From contig NZ_LFIQ01000053.1 in NCBI RefSeq assembly GCF_001189245.1, positions 50,154 to 114,153 of the forward strand: 64,000 nt of DNA, written 5' to 3'. The DNA comes from Bradyrhizobium pachyrhizi. GTDB lineage: Bacteria > Pseudomonadota > Alphaproteobacteria > Rhizobiales > Xanthobacteraceae. The translations under genes were made by a program, and so were the position numbers. Shown here piece after piece: positions 1-10,457 of the stretch. Numbering within the stretch: position 1 is the first letter of the stretch; every line of letters begins with the position of its first letter. The notes below the pieces were generated by a model that did no database searches, was not told the origin of the DNA, and saw nothing but the letters and a program-made list of their open reading frames with translations.

Positions 1-342
1 GTCTATGGTTGGCTTATTCCACCATGCGGGAAAGAACGGTCCCGGAAATGTGCGCTGATTGATCTGGTCGTCGCAGATCACTCGTACGCCAGCAATGTCT
101 TGAACCGGTTCGAAGAAGACTGGAAAGGCGTTGGTGAATGGTTGATCGAGATAACAGGATCCCCGCCAATCGATGACCAGGTTCCGTCCGGTCCGCTGCG
201 CAAAACGCCAAGCTGCCGCCAGCGACCACAAGCAGTCGCCCAACCCCGTACGTCGTCGGGAAACAACGAACCGATCACTTTTTGAACCACCACGCATCTG
301 CATTGCCTCGTTCCGGGCTTTTGGCTGAACAAGAGACGTCAT
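1..342 (-). CDS. nodZ: NodZ, GDP-fucose:Nod factor alpha-1,6-fucosyltransferase (partial, 3' end outside window)
   Basis: Only the first 114 codons are in the window; the gene continues off the left edge. Reading the minus strand from the ATG at 342 gives an N-terminal leader and then the NodZ signature SRRRTGLGDCLWSLAAAWR, followed by WRGSCYLDQPFTNAFP and later FPGPFFPAWWNKP, which I recognise from Bradyrhizobium NodZ. The family transfers L-fucose from GDP-fucose to C6 of the reducing-end GlcNAc of the lipochito-oligosaccharide, in the cytoplasm before export. A GAGGTG sequence lies just upstream of the ATG as ribosome binding site. It follows nolO on the same strand with about 250 bp between, the order known in Bradyrhizobium (nolO-nodZ). 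Recognition is strong; full length and catalytic C-terminal motifs cannot be checked. Confidence 0.93.
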   Translation of the reverse strand, partial: MTSLVQPKARNEAMQMRGGSKSDRFVVSRRRTGLGDCLWSLAAAWRFAQRTGRNLVIDWRGSCYLDQPFTNAFPVFFEPVQDIAGVRVICDDQINQRTFPGPFFPAWWNKPTID

Positions 343-591
343 TGGAGACACCTCACATATGATCTCCGCCGATGTTATCGTCGGCGCCTGTGCTGCTTGC
401 GAGTTGCGTCGGTAGAACTTCATGCAGCGCTATCCTCGAAAGCGGTCCTCTCAACGCGTTGCCTCTTTTCTTCCATTCAGAGCTGTTGCGCCGATATACC
501 CGATTTAAGCCGGATGCCTATTGTGCCTGCTCAACCTCGGCCTAGCCTCCTGTCCGTGGAGGCATAGCCATGGCCATACCATAATCGCCGG

Positions 592-2631
592 TTATGCTGT
601 GCCTTGAGCTTTACTGCGGACGCAGGCAGCGCGTGGCGGATGCAGCCGAACGCTGCGCTGCTCCCACACGAGCCGCAGTTCCTTCATTAGATCTTCGCGC
701 TTGGGCTGGTCCAGCATAGTTGTGTCAAGAAGCCAGCCCAGCGAGGCCTCCCCCTCAATCCGCATCAACAGGTCGAAGAGTTCATGCGAGATACGTATGC
801 TGTCACGATCCGAATGTCCCATACGGATCTCGCAGACCGTTTCCTGACGATCTTCCGCTGTGTTGGAGCGAATACGATGAAGGGATGCGTACGGAGGCAA
901 TGAAACGCTCAGTGTACGCCAATCCTGCAGCGTTGCCGCCCGCTTCTTCACGAGGAATGGCCCAACCACAAGTCCGTCCAGGTCAGTCGTCAAAAACGTG
1001 ACGATGGCGTCTGAAACGGAATCCACGATTGGCTCGGCATTGTTGTTAAAGGACGTGTTTAGAAGAATCGGAACGCCGGTTCGCTTCTTGAATGCATTAA
1101 TGACATCCCAATAGGCAGGGTTTGTGTTGCGCGAGACCGTTTGCAGCCGAGCAGTCCCATCGACGTGCGTGACCGCACCGAGCACGCTGTGGTGGGCTTC
1201 ACGCACACGAACCACAAAGTTCATAAAGGGAAACTCCCGCTTGCCGCCTGGGAGCTCAAAGAACTCACCTGCATCCTCCTCCAGCACTGATGGCGCAAAC
1301 GGACGATAGCCCTCGCGCTTTTTGACCATCGCGTTGATCCGATTCTTGTTTTCCGCTGGCCGCGGGTCGGCGAGAATACTGCGATTGCCAAGCGCACGTG
1401 GCCCGAACTCAGAACGGCCCTGAACCCAGCCGATCACAGCGCCATTTGCCATCCAGTCGGCCGCACTGGCTGCGATGTCATCACTGCGTTGGATATCGAG
1501 GTGGCCGGACCATGCATTGAGCTCCTGTTCTACCGCTTGCTCGGTCCCGAGATCGGGCCCCCAATAGACGTCCGCCAATCGCTCGCGCGGCGCAGGCCGG
1601 CCCAGCTCGTTTGACATCATCAATGCAGCGCCGAGTGCGCAACCGGCGTCGTGCGCCGCGGGTTGGACGAAGATGTCGTCGAAAAGCCCGGAATAGAGCA
1701 GCTTACCGTTCACCGTGCAATTGTGGGCTACTCCTCCCGCCAGGCACAAACGCTTCATGCCCGTCGCTTCGCGATGGTATCGCAGGATGTGAAAGACGAT
1801 CCGCTCGAGCGCTTCCTGCAGCGAAGCGCTGACATCTCGATGCTGCTGCGTGAATGGCGTTCCTTTTCGCCGGACCTGCATGCTGCGGATCAAGGCTGGA
1901 CCGATTCGATCCAGGTGGACACGATAGCCACCATTGTCCAACAATTCGTAGAACTGCGCGAAGAGCTCGCGATAGGGAGCAGGGTCACCATAGGGGGCAA
2001 GCCCCATCACTTTGTACTCATCGAACAACCCGTAGCCGAGATAACGGATCGTCTCGAGATAGAACAACCCCAGAGAGTTATGTTCTGGGAAGCTTGCGAG
2101 CTCAGTAATTTCGGTGCCAGTCCCTACCGCCAGCATACCTGAGAGAAAATCTCCGCCGCCGTCGACCGCAAAGATCAGACTTTGGTCAAATCCAGACATC
2201 GCAAACGCGCTCGCCGCATGCGCTTCATGGTGATTTACGAAGGACACGCGCGACGCATCGACCTCGGCGCCGAACTCCCGTGCCAGCAGCTGCCGTAGCA
2301 ACAGTTTGGCGTCCAACGGAACGGACTGAGAAACGAACAGCCGCTCGAGCATGGTATTGCAGTAGGTTTCAGTCGCGTAGAACGCGATGCGGTCGATCTC
2401 GCCAAGCTCAACTCCTGCAGTTGAAAGGCAGTACCGGATCGAATTGCTTGGGAACTTGTTCGAGTGCTTGACGCGATTGAGGCGCTCCTCTTCGACGGCA
2501 GCAATCACACGGCCATCCCGCACTAGAACCGCCGCGCCATCGTGCAGAAATGTATTGGGCAGCTCGGGCGAGCTTTCATAGATTCTGTCCAGACCACCAC
2601 TCACTCCCAGACACAACATCTCATTCTCCAT
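592..2631 (-). CDS. nolO: NolO, Nod factor 3-O-carbamoyltransferase
   Basis: A 679-residue NodU/CmcH-family carbamoyltransferase, the length expected for NolO and about 110 residues longer than NodU encoded at 4613-6322. The N-terminal half has the HxxxH-type metal site (NHHEAHAASAF) and the ATPase-like glycine loop FAVDGGGDF. Further on are LCLAGGVAHNCTVNGK, GRSEFGPRALGNRSILADPR and the C-terminal GVPILLNTSFNNNAEPIV, all hallmarks of the family. NolO adds a carbamoyl group, derived from carbamoyl phosphate, to the non-reducing GlcNAc of the Nod factor, mainly at O-3 by what is known from other rhizobia. It is in the nod operon between nodJ and nodZ. The distinction from NodU rests on length and position, so the regiochemistry is inferred. 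Confidence 0.93.
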   Translation of the reverse strand: MENEMLCLGVSGGLDRIYESSPELPNTFLHDGAAVLVRDGRVIAAVEEERLNRVKHSNKFPSNSIRYCLSTAGVELGEIDRIAFYATETYCNTMLERLFVSQSVPLDAKLLLRQLLAREFGAEVDASRVSFVNHHEAHAASAFAMSGFDQSLIFAVDGGGDFLSGMLAVGTGTEITELASFPEHNSLGLFYLETIRYLGYGLFDEYKVMGLAPYGDPAPYRELFAQFYELLDNGGYRVHLDRIGPALIRSMQVRRKGTPFTQQHRDVSASLQEALERIVFHILRYHREATGMKRLCLAGGVAHNCTVNGKLLYSGLFDDIFVQPAAHDAGCALGAALMMSNELGRPAPRERLADVYWGPDLGTEQAVEQELNAWSGHLDIQRSDDIAASAADWMANGAVIGWVQGRSEFGPRALGNRSILADPRPAENKNRINAMVKKREGYRPFAPSVLEEDAGEFFELPGGKREFPFMNFVVRVREAHHSVLGAVTHVDGTARLQTVSRNTNPAYWDVINAFKKRTGVPILLNTSFNNNAEPIVDSVSDAIVTFLTTDLDGLVVGPFLVKKRAATLQDWRTLSVSLPPYASLHRIRSNTAEDRQETVCEIRMGHSDRDSIRISHELFDLLMRIEGEASLGWLLDTTMLDQPKREDLMKELRLVWEQRSVRLHPPRAACVRSKAQGTA

Positions 2632-2896
2632 TTGATCACGGCAGGAAGACCACCAGCGGTTCCAACTAACTCGTCTGTACAGTCACGCGACATCGACCGC
2701 GCGCCAGGCAGCATAACCAAGTCTTTTGCGAAATTCGTCTTGATGCCCAGCGACTCAACCCGTTGACGTACTGGGCGTCCGCACCCATCGACCAAAGCGG
2801 CAGCCGTACACCCGGCTTGATCAAGTCCTTCCAAAATCATTGCAGTCCTCCTCGCAGCTCGCGCCTCGACCGGTTCGGAGAGCTTGGCACAATTCG
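2632..2896 (-). other. nodJ-nolO spacer, possible site of missing nolM/nolN
   Basis: The 265 bp between nodJ and nolO carry no convincing gene. A 120-codon minus-strand frame runs through it and into nolO (2601-2963), but it matches nothing I recognise and has no clear ribosome site. In some Bradyrhizobium operons the short ORFs nolM and nolN are annotated here. I see no recognisable version. Confidence 0.3.
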
Positions 2897-3694
2897 TCAA
2901 CGCAGCAGGCGGCGCCGAAGCAATGCTGTCGACGCGAAGAACGGCAATATCGCGTACATGCAAAGCGCACTAACGTGGAAGGCAGCGCTGACGCTGACCG
3001 CGCGCTCAAGCATCGCTGGGCGAATGAGGTCGACCGAATGCGCGAGCGGCAACAAGCCGGCGAAGTGCTGAAATGAGCTCGGCAATTGGCTCATCGGAAT
3101 GACCGCGCCACACAGAAACACCATGGGTGTCAGGATGAGCGTCTGGTAAAACACGAAGTAGTCGTAACTTGGCGCAAGAGATATGACGACCATCGCCAGA
3201 CTTGCGAAGACAAGGCCGGTTAGGGCGACCGTCGGCATTGCATACAAAATCGACAGCCAGGACGCATAACCCAGCGCTGCAGCGACAATTCCAATCGCAG
3301 CTCCGGCTAGAACGGACTTACTGGCCGCCCACACTAATTCGCCCAGAACGATATCGCCAAGCGTGAGCTGTGTGGACAGGATTGCTTCCCAGGTGCGATT
3401 GGCGTCCATCCGAGCAAAGGCGGCATACAAGGTTTCGAAGGTCGCGGACGTCATGGCGCTGGTCGCGACCATGCCCGCTGCCAGAAACGCGATATACGAA
3501 GTCCCCTCAACGCGGCCCACGATTAGCCCGAGGCCAAAGCCAAGGCCAAACAGGTTGGTTATGGGATCTGCCAGGTTGCCGAGAAGCGATGCAAGTGCGG
3601 CTTTCCTCCACGCCAGGAAGTTTCGACGCCATACCGCGATCCAGTTGTACGCGTTAGCGGGCATCAGCGCCGCATAACTTTCACCCATCCTCAT
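2897..3694 (-). CDS. nodJ: NodJ, Nod factor ABC exporter permease
   Basis: A 265-residue ABC-2 type integral membrane protein. I place the start at the ATG ending at 3694, which overlaps the nodI stop by four bases (ATGA coupling). This gives [20 protein letters not shown], matching the N-terminus of known NodJ; the longer open frame up to 3820 lies inside nodI and is a shadow. About six hydrophobic segments are visible, including [27 protein letters not shown] and the conserved ABC-2 stretch around [19 protein letters not shown]. NodJ pairs with the ATPase NodI in the inner membrane to export lipochito-oligosaccharides. Translational coupling to nodI supports equimolar synthesis. Confidence 0.95.
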   Translation of the reverse strand: MRMGESYAALMPANAYNWIAVWRRNFLAWRKAALASLLGNLADPITNLFGLGFGLGLIVGRVEGTSYIAFLAAGMVATSAMTSATFETLYAAFARMDANRTWEAILSTQLTLGDIVLGELVWAASKSVLAGAAIGIVAAALGYASWLSILYAMPTVALTGLVFASLAMVVISLAPSYDYFVFYQTLILTPMVFLCGAVIPMSQLPSSFQHFAGLLPLAHSVDLIRPAMLERAVSVSAAFHVSALCMYAILPFFASTALLRRRLLR

Positions 3695-4611
3695 TTCTCC
3701 ATCTCGCGTCCGGTCAGCCGCAAAAACACGTCCTCGAGATTCGGTGGCCGCTGCAGAATGCGAAGACCCGCTCGCCCGCGCAGTTGCACTCGTACCTGCT
3801 CCGGATTCAGCGCATAACAAAAGAGCGTCTCTCCACTCACTTCGATGTGTCGCGCATAAGGCCCGATCAACTCACTGAGCTCATGTGGATCACCGCCGTA
3901 GATCTCGATCACGTTGCATCCGATATGCTCGTCGATTAAGGCGGCCGGCTTGCCTTCGGCGATCTTGCGTCCACTCTCGAGCACGCACAGCCGATCGCAT
4001 AAGCGTTCGGCCTCTTCCATGAAGTGAGTGGTCAAGAGGATCGTCTTGCCACGCACAAGCAGAACGCGCAGGCGCTCCCAGATTAGGTGGCGTGCGTGCG
4101 GATCCAGACCGGTTGTGGGTTCGTCCATTACGAGCAGATGCGGATCATTGATCAGGGCACGCGCCAGCGTCAGTCGCCGTTTCATGCCCCCCGACAGCTC
4201 GGCGACGCGCACGTCCTTCTTGCTTTCGAGACGCGCAAACTCCAGCAACGCGGGTACGACAGCATCGATCTTCCGAGCGCTCATGCCGAAGTAGCGGCCA
4301 AACACCAGCAGGTTCTCTCGTACGGTGAACTGGAGTTCAAGGTTATCGAACTGCGGCACTACTCCAATGCGCACACGCGCGACACGAGCGCGTGCAGGCA
4401 CGGGCTCATTGAGGACTGAAATCTTGCCTGCGTCCGGCGAGATCATCCCGAGAAGCATACGCGCGATCGTGCTCTTGCCGGCGCCATTCGGCCCGAGCAG
4501 GCCGAAGCATTCTCCGCGCGCAACCGAGAACGACAACTCGTCGACGATGATCTTATCGCCAAACGACTTTCTTACGCCGGCAAGGTCGATTGCTGCGCTG
4601 GACATGTTCAT
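3691..4611 (-). CDS. nodI: NodI, Nod factor ABC exporter ATPase
   Basis: A 306-residue ABC ATPase, the usual NodI length in Bradyrhizobium. Walker A (GPNGAGKST) lies near residue 40, the ABC signature ([12 protein letters not shown]) near 145, Walker B ([13 protein letters not shown]) near 165, and the H-loop in [11 protein letters not shown] near 200. The C-terminal tail [12 protein letters not shown] is typical of NodI/CcmA-like exporters. The ATG at 4611 begins one base after the nodU stop; a second ATG two codons inside is an alternative. It overlaps nodJ by four bases. It powers secretion of Nod factor through NodJ. All catalytic motifs are intact. Confidence 0.96.
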   Translation of the reverse strand: MNMSSAAIDLAGVRKSFGDKIIVDELSFSVARGECFGLLGPNGAGKSTIARMLLGMISPDAGKISVLNEPVPARARVARVRIGVVPQFDNLELQFTVRENLLVFGRYFGMSARKIDAVVPALLEFARLESKKDVRVAELSGGMKRRLTLARALINDPHLLVMDEPTTGLDPHARHLIWERLRVLLVRGKTILLTTHFMEEAERLCDRLCVLESGRKIAEGKPAALIDEHIGCNVIEIYGGDPHELSELIGPYARHIEVSGETLFCYALNPEQVRVQLRGRAGLRILQRPPNLEDVFLRLTGREMEK

Positions 4612-4612
4612 A

Positions 4613-6322
4613 CTAGGCCGACAGAAGTCGTTCAGTCGACGTAGGCTTCGTTACGGCCGCTTTGGTCCACAGCAGGCCGTCGCACCACACGTGCTCCACG
4701 CGTCCCCATTGGCAGGCGGCGGCAGCATCCGGGAAGAATCCTCGCCCATGAAGGTTGGCGCTCGTATTGCAAAGCAGCGGAATGCCCGTGAGCTGCTCAA
4801 ACTCGACCAGCAGCTCCGCGATTTTGTGCGGAGAGTTGCGGTCAACTGTCTGCAACCGCGCAGAGCCATCCAGATGGACGACAGCGGGGACCTTATCGCG
4901 CCACTCCGCACGAGTCTGGTGATCGAACAGCATATAAGGATCCGGCGTCCCGGGCTCGAAGATGTCTGGCGCCCGATCCTCCAGGCAAATCGGCGCCACC
5001 GGCCGGAAATGCTCACGGCGCTTGATGTCGTTGAGGTGATCCTTCATTGCCGGCGAGGACGCTGCTGCAAGAATGCTTCTACCGCCCAACGCCCGCGGCC
5101 CAAGCTCGGCGCGTCCCGAAAGGAAGATTACGGGCTTGTTGTCGGCGAGGATGGCCGCAAGCTCGCGGAGGGTGCATGGCGCAGCCTCCCATTCTGACGG
5201 CTTCTCGCTGGCCTGCAGCGCCGGACCACTGTAGACTGACCATCCCAATGGCCCGAACCCATTTTGCGCCGCCATTCCGCTGCAAGCAGCGCCAATTGCC
5301 GAGCCGCTGTCATTTGGGAATGGCGGCACCCAGACCTCATCGAACAATCCCGCCGCGCGAAGCGCACTGTTCCACTTGATATTGAGCCCGCACCCCCCGG
5401 CCACACATAGGTTTCTCGCGCCCGGAAGCGACGAGTGCCGTAACAGTACCATCGCGATTTCCCGAACAAGAAGACGTTCCAGGAACACATGAAACGACGC
5501 TAGGACGTCCTCCGCTCGCTTGGCCGTCAGGCGCAGTGCGCTCGCCTCGAAAAACTCGTGCACAGCTGCAAGTGACGCTTCCGCATTGTTGATGTCCGCG
5601 CGGTAGCGACGCGCCTGCTCCGTATCCCCCGCGAAATGCTTTTCGTAAAGCTCCTGAAACACTGACACGATAGCTTCGTCGACAGAGCCAAGTGCGATAT
5701 AAGCCATCAGCTTTCCGGCGACGCCCAAGTCCCAATTGGTGCGGTTCGGCTGCCTATAAGGCCCGAAATGAAGGCCCGCAGCAGCATAGGCATGACCGAT
5801 CATCGGAAACAGGCAGGCAATGAGCCGCGCGCCCCGAGGTTCGACATAGTAAAGACGTGGAAAAATGCAGCCATCCCAAACCAGACAGAACGCGGGTTTT
5901 CCGGCACTGGCAAAGGGGCTGGTGCTATATGCTGAGGCGACGTGACCCGTGACGTGCGGGTAACTCTTATAAGGAAACACCTTGCCGCCGAGGATCAGGC
6001 CATAGCCATCGACGGCATCAAGAAGGCCCTCGGCATGGCGCTCCACATATGGCGCCCCTTTCAGCGCAATCGGCACCGCCCCACTGAGAACCTGGAACTG
6101 CGACTCAATCTCCCCATCCCAGCCGTCAATGACGAATTGATCAATGTCGCGTGGATCCAGGCCATGCTCAGCCAATGCGAGCACAACTGCATCAAGGTTA
6201 TCGACGGATTGATAGCGTGGATTATTGCCGCGCTTTTCCTGCTCGGTGCAGAAGACGAGCTGCCCGTCCTCGACCACAGCAATTGCCCCGTCGTGTGTTA
6301 ACTTGATACCGCAGATGCGCAT
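4613..6322 (-). CDS. nodU: NodU, Nod factor 6-O-carbamoyltransferase
   Basis: A 569-residue carbamoyltransferase, the length of classic NodU. Visible are the N-terminal [19 protein letters not shown], the metal-site histidine region [29 protein letters not shown], the [18 protein letters not shown] box and the C-terminal [19 protein letters not shown]. NodU carbamoylates O-6 of the non-reducing terminal sugar of the Nod factor. It sits between nodS and nodI with gaps of 13 bp and 1 bp, in an operon. Together with NolO at 592-2631 the strain has two carbamoyltransferases and could make mono- or di-carbamoylated Nod factors; that combination is inferred. Confidence 0.95.
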   Translation of the reverse strand: MRICGIKLTHDGAIAVVEDGQLVFCTEQEKRGNNPRYQSVDNLDAVVLALAEHGLDPRDIDQFVIDGWDGEIESQFQVLSGAVPIALKGAPYVERHAEGLLDAVDGYGLILGGKVFPYKSYPHVTGHVASAYSTSPFASAGKPAFCLVWDGCIFPRLYYVEPRGARLIACLFPMIGHAYAAAGLHFGPYRQPNRTNWDLGVAGKLMAYIALGSVDEAIVSVFQELYEKHFAGDTEQARRYRADINNAEASLAAVHEFFEASALRLTAKRAEDVLASFHVFLERLLVREIAMVLLRHSSLPGARNLCVAGGCGLNIKWNSALRAAGLFDEVWVPPFPNDSGSAIGAACSGMAAQNGFGPLGWSVYSGPALQASEKPSEWEAAPCTLRELAAILADNKPVIFLSGRAELGPRALGGRSILAAASSPAMKDHLNDIKRREHFRPVAPICLEDRAPDIFEPGTPDPYMLFDHQTRAEWRDKVPAVVHLDGSARLQTVDRNSPHKIAELLVEFEQLTGIPLLCNTSANLHGRGFFPDAAAACQWGRVEHVWCDGLLWTKAAVTKPTSTERLLSA

Positions 6323-6335
6323 ACGACCCCCTGGC

Positions 6336-6962
6336 CTAATGATCTAACTTTGTTTGTTCTGACGAGTTAGTCGGCTGCCGGAACAGGACGAGCAAGCAGT
6401 CCTCGTTGACCGACTCAGCGTGGCAATGCAGACGCTCGACTTCGGATAAACTCTCATTGAAGAAAGCAATCACCGTTTCAGCACCAGCAGCATGACCCCA
6501 GCGTCGACACGCGGCGTCACGCGCAGATCCGAAAACCAGCGCGCCATTGGGTGCAAGCATACTCACCAAGTTGCGTATGGCTGTGTGCATCGCGGCGACG
6601 TCCTTGAGGTAGTAGAGAACCTCAGCTACGACGATCAGATCGAACTGCTCGGCGGTCGAGAACTGTTGAATGTCGCAGGTTATCCACGTGATATGTGACC
6701 ATCTCTTCGTCCGTTGGCGCGCTCGCTCAATCGCCTGCGGCATGACATCGACCACGGTGACCCGTTGGCAGTGAGGCGCCAGCAATTCGGTGAATGCGCC
6801 GGCGGCACATCCGACTTCGAGGGCATGCGCAATATCTCCGTTGCGCGAGAGCCGGAGCATTTGCGCGTATCGCCGCTGCTCGAACGAGTTGCTGTCGAGA
6901 CGCCATGGGTCGTCGACGGCCAACTCGCGCTCCAATAGCTGGTAGGTCTTGTCCGGTGTCAC
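6336..6962 (-). CDS. nodS: NodS, SAM-dependent chitooligosaccharide N-methyltransferase
   Basis: A 208-residue class I methyltransferase. SAM motif I is ALEVGCAAGAFTELLAPHC near residue 45, followed by an acidic residue in VTVVDVMPQAIERA and the motif IV-like FDLIVVAEVLYYLKD near residue 108. The N-terminus TYQLLERELAVDDPWRLDSN is the recognisable NodS start, where Asp and Trp help hold the deacetylated sugar. The enzyme N-methylates the free amine left by NodB before NodA acylates it. It is 12 bp downstream of nodC and 13 bp upstream of nodU, in the usual nodCSU order. Confidence 0.95.
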   Translation of the reverse strand: MTPDKTYQLLERELAVDDPWRLDSNSFEQRRYAQMLRLSRNGDIAHALEVGCAAGAFTELLAPHCQRVTVVDVMPQAIERARQRTKRWSHITWITCDIQQFSTAEQFDLIVVAEVLYYLKDVAAMHTAIRNLVSMLAPNGALVFGSARDAACRRWGHAAGAETVIAFFNESLSEVERLHCHAESVNEDCLLVLFRQPTNSSEQTKLDH

Positions 6963-6974
6963 GGGTCATGCAGC

Positions 6975-8351
6975 CTATTTGTAGGCGGTCGATCGATCCC
7001 GACCGCAAACACGCTCGGTGGCGGGCAAGCTCGATGGACGGTGCGAAAGCCCGGGCTTACGAATTGCGCCAGAACTCACCCCACTTCTTGCAGAGCCCAT
7101 CCCGGTGGTCGCGTGTGGGATGACAGCCTTCTTTTCTCCTTCGGTTGTCACATTGACGACTTTGCGCGAAAGCCAATCGCTATTGCTCAATGTGCAAAGC
7201 GCATAGGCTTTTAGCGGCAGCAAGAGAAAGACGTTGATGGGGGTGTGGAGCGAGAAGCCGAGAAACCGCACATCGCGAGCACGGAACGCTGCCACACTGC
7301 ACCGGACCATCGTCATTGCCGCAATCGTCAGCAACGTCCACCAGGCGATCGACCCGCCGATGACGAACTGTGCGAGCGCAGCCAGTGATGACAAGGCGAG
7401 AAGCAAGGGGCCAAGATTCTGTCCGACAACGTCTAGCGTGAGATAGCCATCGAGCTCGGGCAGCAGGCGCAACGCAAGAAATGTGTCCCGAAAAGTACTG
7501 CGTGCCCAGCGAAGTTGCTGTCGCAGATATGGCGCCAGACTGTCAGGTACCACTGTTGCCGCGACCGCGTCGGGGACATACTCGGTTCGAAACCCCGCCT
7601 TGAGCATGAGGATCGTTAGATGACGATCCTCGCCGAAATCACTTGGCTTTCCACGGAAGAATTGCGTTTCGTATTGATCAAGCAGCAAGGCGAGCGCAGA
7701 GCGACGATACATGGCACATGGGCCACAGCAACACATCACCGCACCAAAGCGAGCCTGCGCCGCGCGCTCCTCGTTGCAGGCTAACCAGTATTCCATGTCG
7801 ATCAGCTTGGTCAGCCAGGTCTCGTTGCGATTGCTCGCTATCAACTGCCCCATGGCCGCGCCGACGTCGGCGTCCTGCATCTTCAATACAAGCTTCGTGA
7901 CCACGTCAGCCGCAAGTATCGTATCCGAGTCGACGTTGAGGACCAGATCGCCCGAAGAGCTGCGTATCGCAGCAATCTGCGCCTTGCGCTTTCCGACGTT
8001 CTTGGCCAGCAAAATGATGCGAAACCTCGGATCGTTCGCATAGATTTTGTGCACAGGCTCCACGAGATCGCGATTTGCGGATCCGTCGTCGACCACATGG
8101 ACCCGCAGCTTTCCAGCGTAGTCTTGGCTTGCAATCGACGCGAGGCATTCAGAGAGTGTGTTTGGGTCCTCGTTGAAAGAGGGTACAATGACATCTACGC
8201 TTGGTAGAGCCACCTCGGCTTGTCCGCGCTCGTCCCGCAGCGATGCGGGGCTGGCCGGCCGAGCGTAAAGCGCTTGCGCGCTCTTGTAGACGGTCGAGAG
8301 CAGCGCATAAGACGAAACGGCGACGGCGCTGGTTGTAGCGAGCAGGTCCAT
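6975..8351 (-). CDS. nodC: NodC, chitin oligosaccharide synthase
   Basis: A processive GT2 glycosyltransferase that polymerises UDP-GlcNAc into the Nod factor backbone. I use the ATG at 8351 (MDLLATTSAVAVSSYALLST), giving 458 residues; the open frame to 8477 runs into nodB. Catalytic elements are all present: VHVVDDGSANRD, the DSD metal site in LNVDSDTIL, GEDRHLT and the processivity motif QQLRWARS. There is one N-terminal membrane segment and several C-terminal ones around LLLALSSLAALAQFVIGG and FLLLPLKAYAL. It lies 17 bp downstream of nodB. The last 60 residues are Ser/Arg-rich and less conserved, as usual in Bradyrhizobium NodC. Confidence 0.96.
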   Translation of the reverse strand: MDLLATTSAVAVSSYALLSTVYKSAQALYARPASPASLRDERGQAEVALPSVDVIVPSFNEDPNTLSECLASIASQDYAGKLRVHVVDDGSANRDLVEPVHKIYANDPRFRIILLAKNVGKRKAQIAAIRSSSGDLVLNVDSDTILAADVVTKLVLKMQDADVGAAMGQLIASNRNETWLTKLIDMEYWLACNEERAAQARFGAVMCCCGPCAMYRRSALALLLDQYETQFFRGKPSDFGEDRHLTILMLKAGFRTEYVPDAVAATVVPDSLAPYLRQQLRWARSTFRDTFLALRLLPELDGYLTLDVVGQNLGPLLLALSSLAALAQFVIGGSIAWWTLLTIAAMTMVRCSVAAFRARDVRFLGFSLHTPINVFLLLPLKAYALCTLSNSDWLSRKVVNVTTEGEKKAVIPHATTGMGSARSGVSSGAIRKPGLSHRPSSLPATERVCGRDRSTAYK

Positions 8352-8368
8352 GGGGGTGCCAGTTTTGT

Positions 8369-9070
8369 TCAGTGAAGTTGAGGAAGCGGATGGATTTCGA
8401 ACCCGCGCCGTTGGAGTGCCGGAATCAGATATGACAGCGCCCTCACCGTCTGATCGCGCGAAGTGGCATCCGTGCACGATCTCTCCTCGCCGGGAGGATA
8501 TCCGTCGTGCAGGAGCACAATTGCGCCCGGTCGAATAGCCGCCAGCACTGAGCTCACGATGCGATCAACCCCAGGGCGCGCCCAATCTCTCGGATCGACC
8601 GACCAGTGCACGGCTGCGAGACCAGCCTTGGCTGACGTAGCAAGCACATCTTGGGTCCATATGCCGTAGGGTGCCCGCATGTGCCTGGGCAACGCGTGCG
8701 GGCAAGCCGAACGTATCGCCCTGCTCGCCGTTAGCACCTCATCGTGTACCTCTGCTGGTTCGCATCTGGACAAATCGGGATGAGTCATCGTGTGGTTTGC
8801 AACCTCGTGCCCTTCGGCGATCATTCGTCGAATGAGTTCAGGTTGATTGGCCACGTAGGTACCAATAACGAAGAATGTCGCAGGCACCCGATGTTGCGTC
8901 AGCACATCGAGGACGTCCGGCGTGCAGAAGGGGTTTGGCCCATCATCGAAGGTCAAGTAGACCGAGCGAGTTCCGCTGACGTCACCATAGTTGCGCCGCA
9001 CCGCGGACAGGGGGATGAGTTCGTTCACAGCTCGGGCCCGTTCCGATCGATAATCGTTCCGGCAGGCCAC
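8369..9070 (-). CDS. nodB: NodB, chitooligosaccharide deacetylase
   Basis: A 233-residue carbohydrate esterase family 4 (polysaccharide deacetylase) protein. The catalytic motifs are visible: [20 protein letters not shown] with the paired aspartates near residues 42-43, the metal-binding HTMTHPDLS near 93, [11 protein letters not shown], and the C-terminal [10 protein letters not shown]. NodB removes the N-acetyl group from the non-reducing end of the chitin oligomer so that NodS and NodA can act. The start at [10 protein letters not shown] matches the Bradyrhizobium family start and makes the gene overlap the end of nodA by 46 bases. A shorter start inside is possible but less like the family. 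Confidence 0.95.
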   Translation of the reverse strand: MACRNDYRSERARAVNELIPLSAVRRNYGDVSGTRSVYLTFDDGPNPFCTPDVLDVLTQHRVPATFFVIGTYVANQPELIRRMIAEGHEVANHTMTHPDLSRCEPAEVHDEVLTASRAIRSACPHALPRHMRAPYGIWTQDVLATSAKAGLAAVHWSVDPRDWARPGVDRIVSSVLAAIRPGAIVLLHDGYPPGEERSCTDATSRDQTVRALSYLIPALQRRGFEIHPLPQLH

Positions 9071-9657
9071 TCGCCTATTGAGCGTTCAAGCGGGAACACC
9101 ACCACGAGGACGTCTTCGATGCGGATCGGCGACAAATTTGGGTAGACATCCGGCTGGGTGGAGCGGACGCGAACGCCAGACATCAGGGTTGCCAACCCCT
9201 GCCTTCCGACCAGCCTGGAAAGATGCTTCTCAAGCGCGGGCCGGACCGTACCAAAGCCGAACGGCACCCCAAGCTGCTGCAGCGCAGGATACATCACGCG
9301 CATTGAGTGACTGATTCCAAGCCCTTCGAGATCCGGACGCACGGCATATAGTCCGAGTTCGGCCACGAGAAGATCGACGCCATCAATCTTGATGAAGCGG
9401 CGCAGTAGGCCGATGTGAGCAGCGACGCCGCGTGCGTCGTAACCGATTGCGCGGAGTTCAGGCCGTGCACCGGCCCAACTTCGATTACCTTCGAATGGCT
9501 GCGCATTGAACGCACCGGTCGGCCCGTAGCTGTTACGGAAGAAGTCGGCAAGCTCGGCATGATCGGCGAGCTGCAGCTCGTTTTCCCAGCGGAGGCTCCA
9601 CTGGACTTGAGTGCGCGCGGAAGGCTCTTCCGCAGACCGCGACACGGCAATATTCAT
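9025..9657 (-). CDS. nodA: NodA, Nod factor N-acyltransferase
   Basis: A 210-residue protein with the start at the ATG ending at 9657 ([20 protein letters not shown]), the exact Bradyrhizobium NodA length. The highly conserved core is clear: [57 protein letters not shown] and the invariant C-terminus [10 protein letters not shown]. NodA transfers a fatty acyl chain from acyl carrier protein to the free amine of the de-N-acetylated chitin oligomer. The open frame up to 9702 adds 15 residues that are not part of NodA. It is 41 bp downstream of the nodY-like gene. Confidence 0.97.
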   Translation of the reverse strand: MNIAVSRSAEEPSARTQVQWSLRWENELQLADHAELADFFRNSYGPTGAFNAQPFEGNRSWAGARPELRAIGYDARGVAAHIGLLRRFIKIDGVDLLVAELGLYAVRPDLEGLGISHSMRVMYPALQQLGVPFGFGTVRPALEKHLSRLVGRQGLATLMSGVRVRSTQPDVYPNLSPIRIEDVLVVVFPLERSIGEWPAGTIIDRNGPEL

Positions 9658-9698
9658 GGCGTACTTCCCTGCGCCAGTGGGCGTGAGAGCGGAGATGG

Positions 9699-10109
9699 TC
9701 ACGTAAGCAACTCGCTATTTGCCGAACCGGTGATCAATCTGAAATGCGCTGGCATGCGGCATCCGCGCTCGGCTCTCCTCGCAGACCGCGCGAGAGCAGA
9801 CCGAATCGGAATGGCGGCCTCGTTGGCGGCAAGACGATCTCGCACCTCGCGCGCATCTTTCCGGCCAATGCCATGGTCGAAACATGCCCGGACGTCCCAA
9901 CGAAGCGATTGGATTGCCCGGAGCCTGTCTGCGGCATGAAGGCGCTCCGCCTCGTCCAAGATCAAGATCGGCGCTGTCGCATCGCGGGGCAGGCCATCGA
10001 TGCGTGAGAGCTCATCGAGGACACACCCGACTGGCACCAGATCAACTTCGGTTCTATGCATCTTCGACGCGCCTTGAATTGCGATAACTGCGATGAACAG
10101 GCGCGCCAT
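9699..10109 (-). CDS. nodY: NodY/NodK-like first gene of the nod operon, function unknown
   Basis: A 136-residue protein at the promoter-proximal end of the operon, where Bradyrhizobium species carry nodY (B. japonicum type) or nodK (B. elkanii type), both of about this length. The protein begins [17 protein letters not shown] and is Arg/Ala-rich; I see no catalytic motif, signal peptide or clear membrane segment. Assignment rests mainly on position, length and strand between the nod box and nodA. It may be dispensable, as reported for its relatives. Whether it is closer to NodY or NodK cannot be decided here. Confidence 0.6.
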   Translation of the reverse strand: MARLFIAVIAIQGASKMHRTEVDLVPVGCVLDELSRIDGLPRDATAPILILDEAERLHAADRLRAIQSLRWDVRACFDHGIGRKDAREVRDRLAANEAAIPIRSALARSARRAERGCRMPAHFRLITGSANSELLT

Positions 10110-10457
10110 TTGGCCAGTCGCCGGAGATATTTGGCATCCGCAATCTGCGCACGCCGCTTGATTGCGACACTAAGGTGAGGCTGAGAACGCTCTCAAGTGT
10201 ACGCGGGTAAACCGCCGATATGGAAAGGGTTGGCACACACATACGAAGGTTTATCAGGGCCTTCCTAGCGTCACATCGCGCGCTCGGCGCATCGGGAAGA
10301 GGCGCAATTCGCATGCGGCAGCGATATCCGTTTCCCAAACTGATTCGGCGGGTGCTTGCACGTCCAGGAGTCTTTCTCGGAGCCCGAGTACGACCAGCAG
10401 CCATCATGGTATACCTAATTCATTTTCCAAACTGATGTTTGCTATCCAACATTCCGC
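10110..10457 (-). other. Long leader between nod box and nodY-like gene
   Basis: About 350 bp separate the nod box from the first gene. A minus-strand open frame (10054-10407) covers it but resembles nothing I know and overlaps nodY; I treat the region as untranslated leader or remnant. Confidence 0.35.

Noticed and set aside
4325..5197. 290-codon plus-strand frame across nodU/nodI
   Set aside because: Antisense shadow of two well-established genes.
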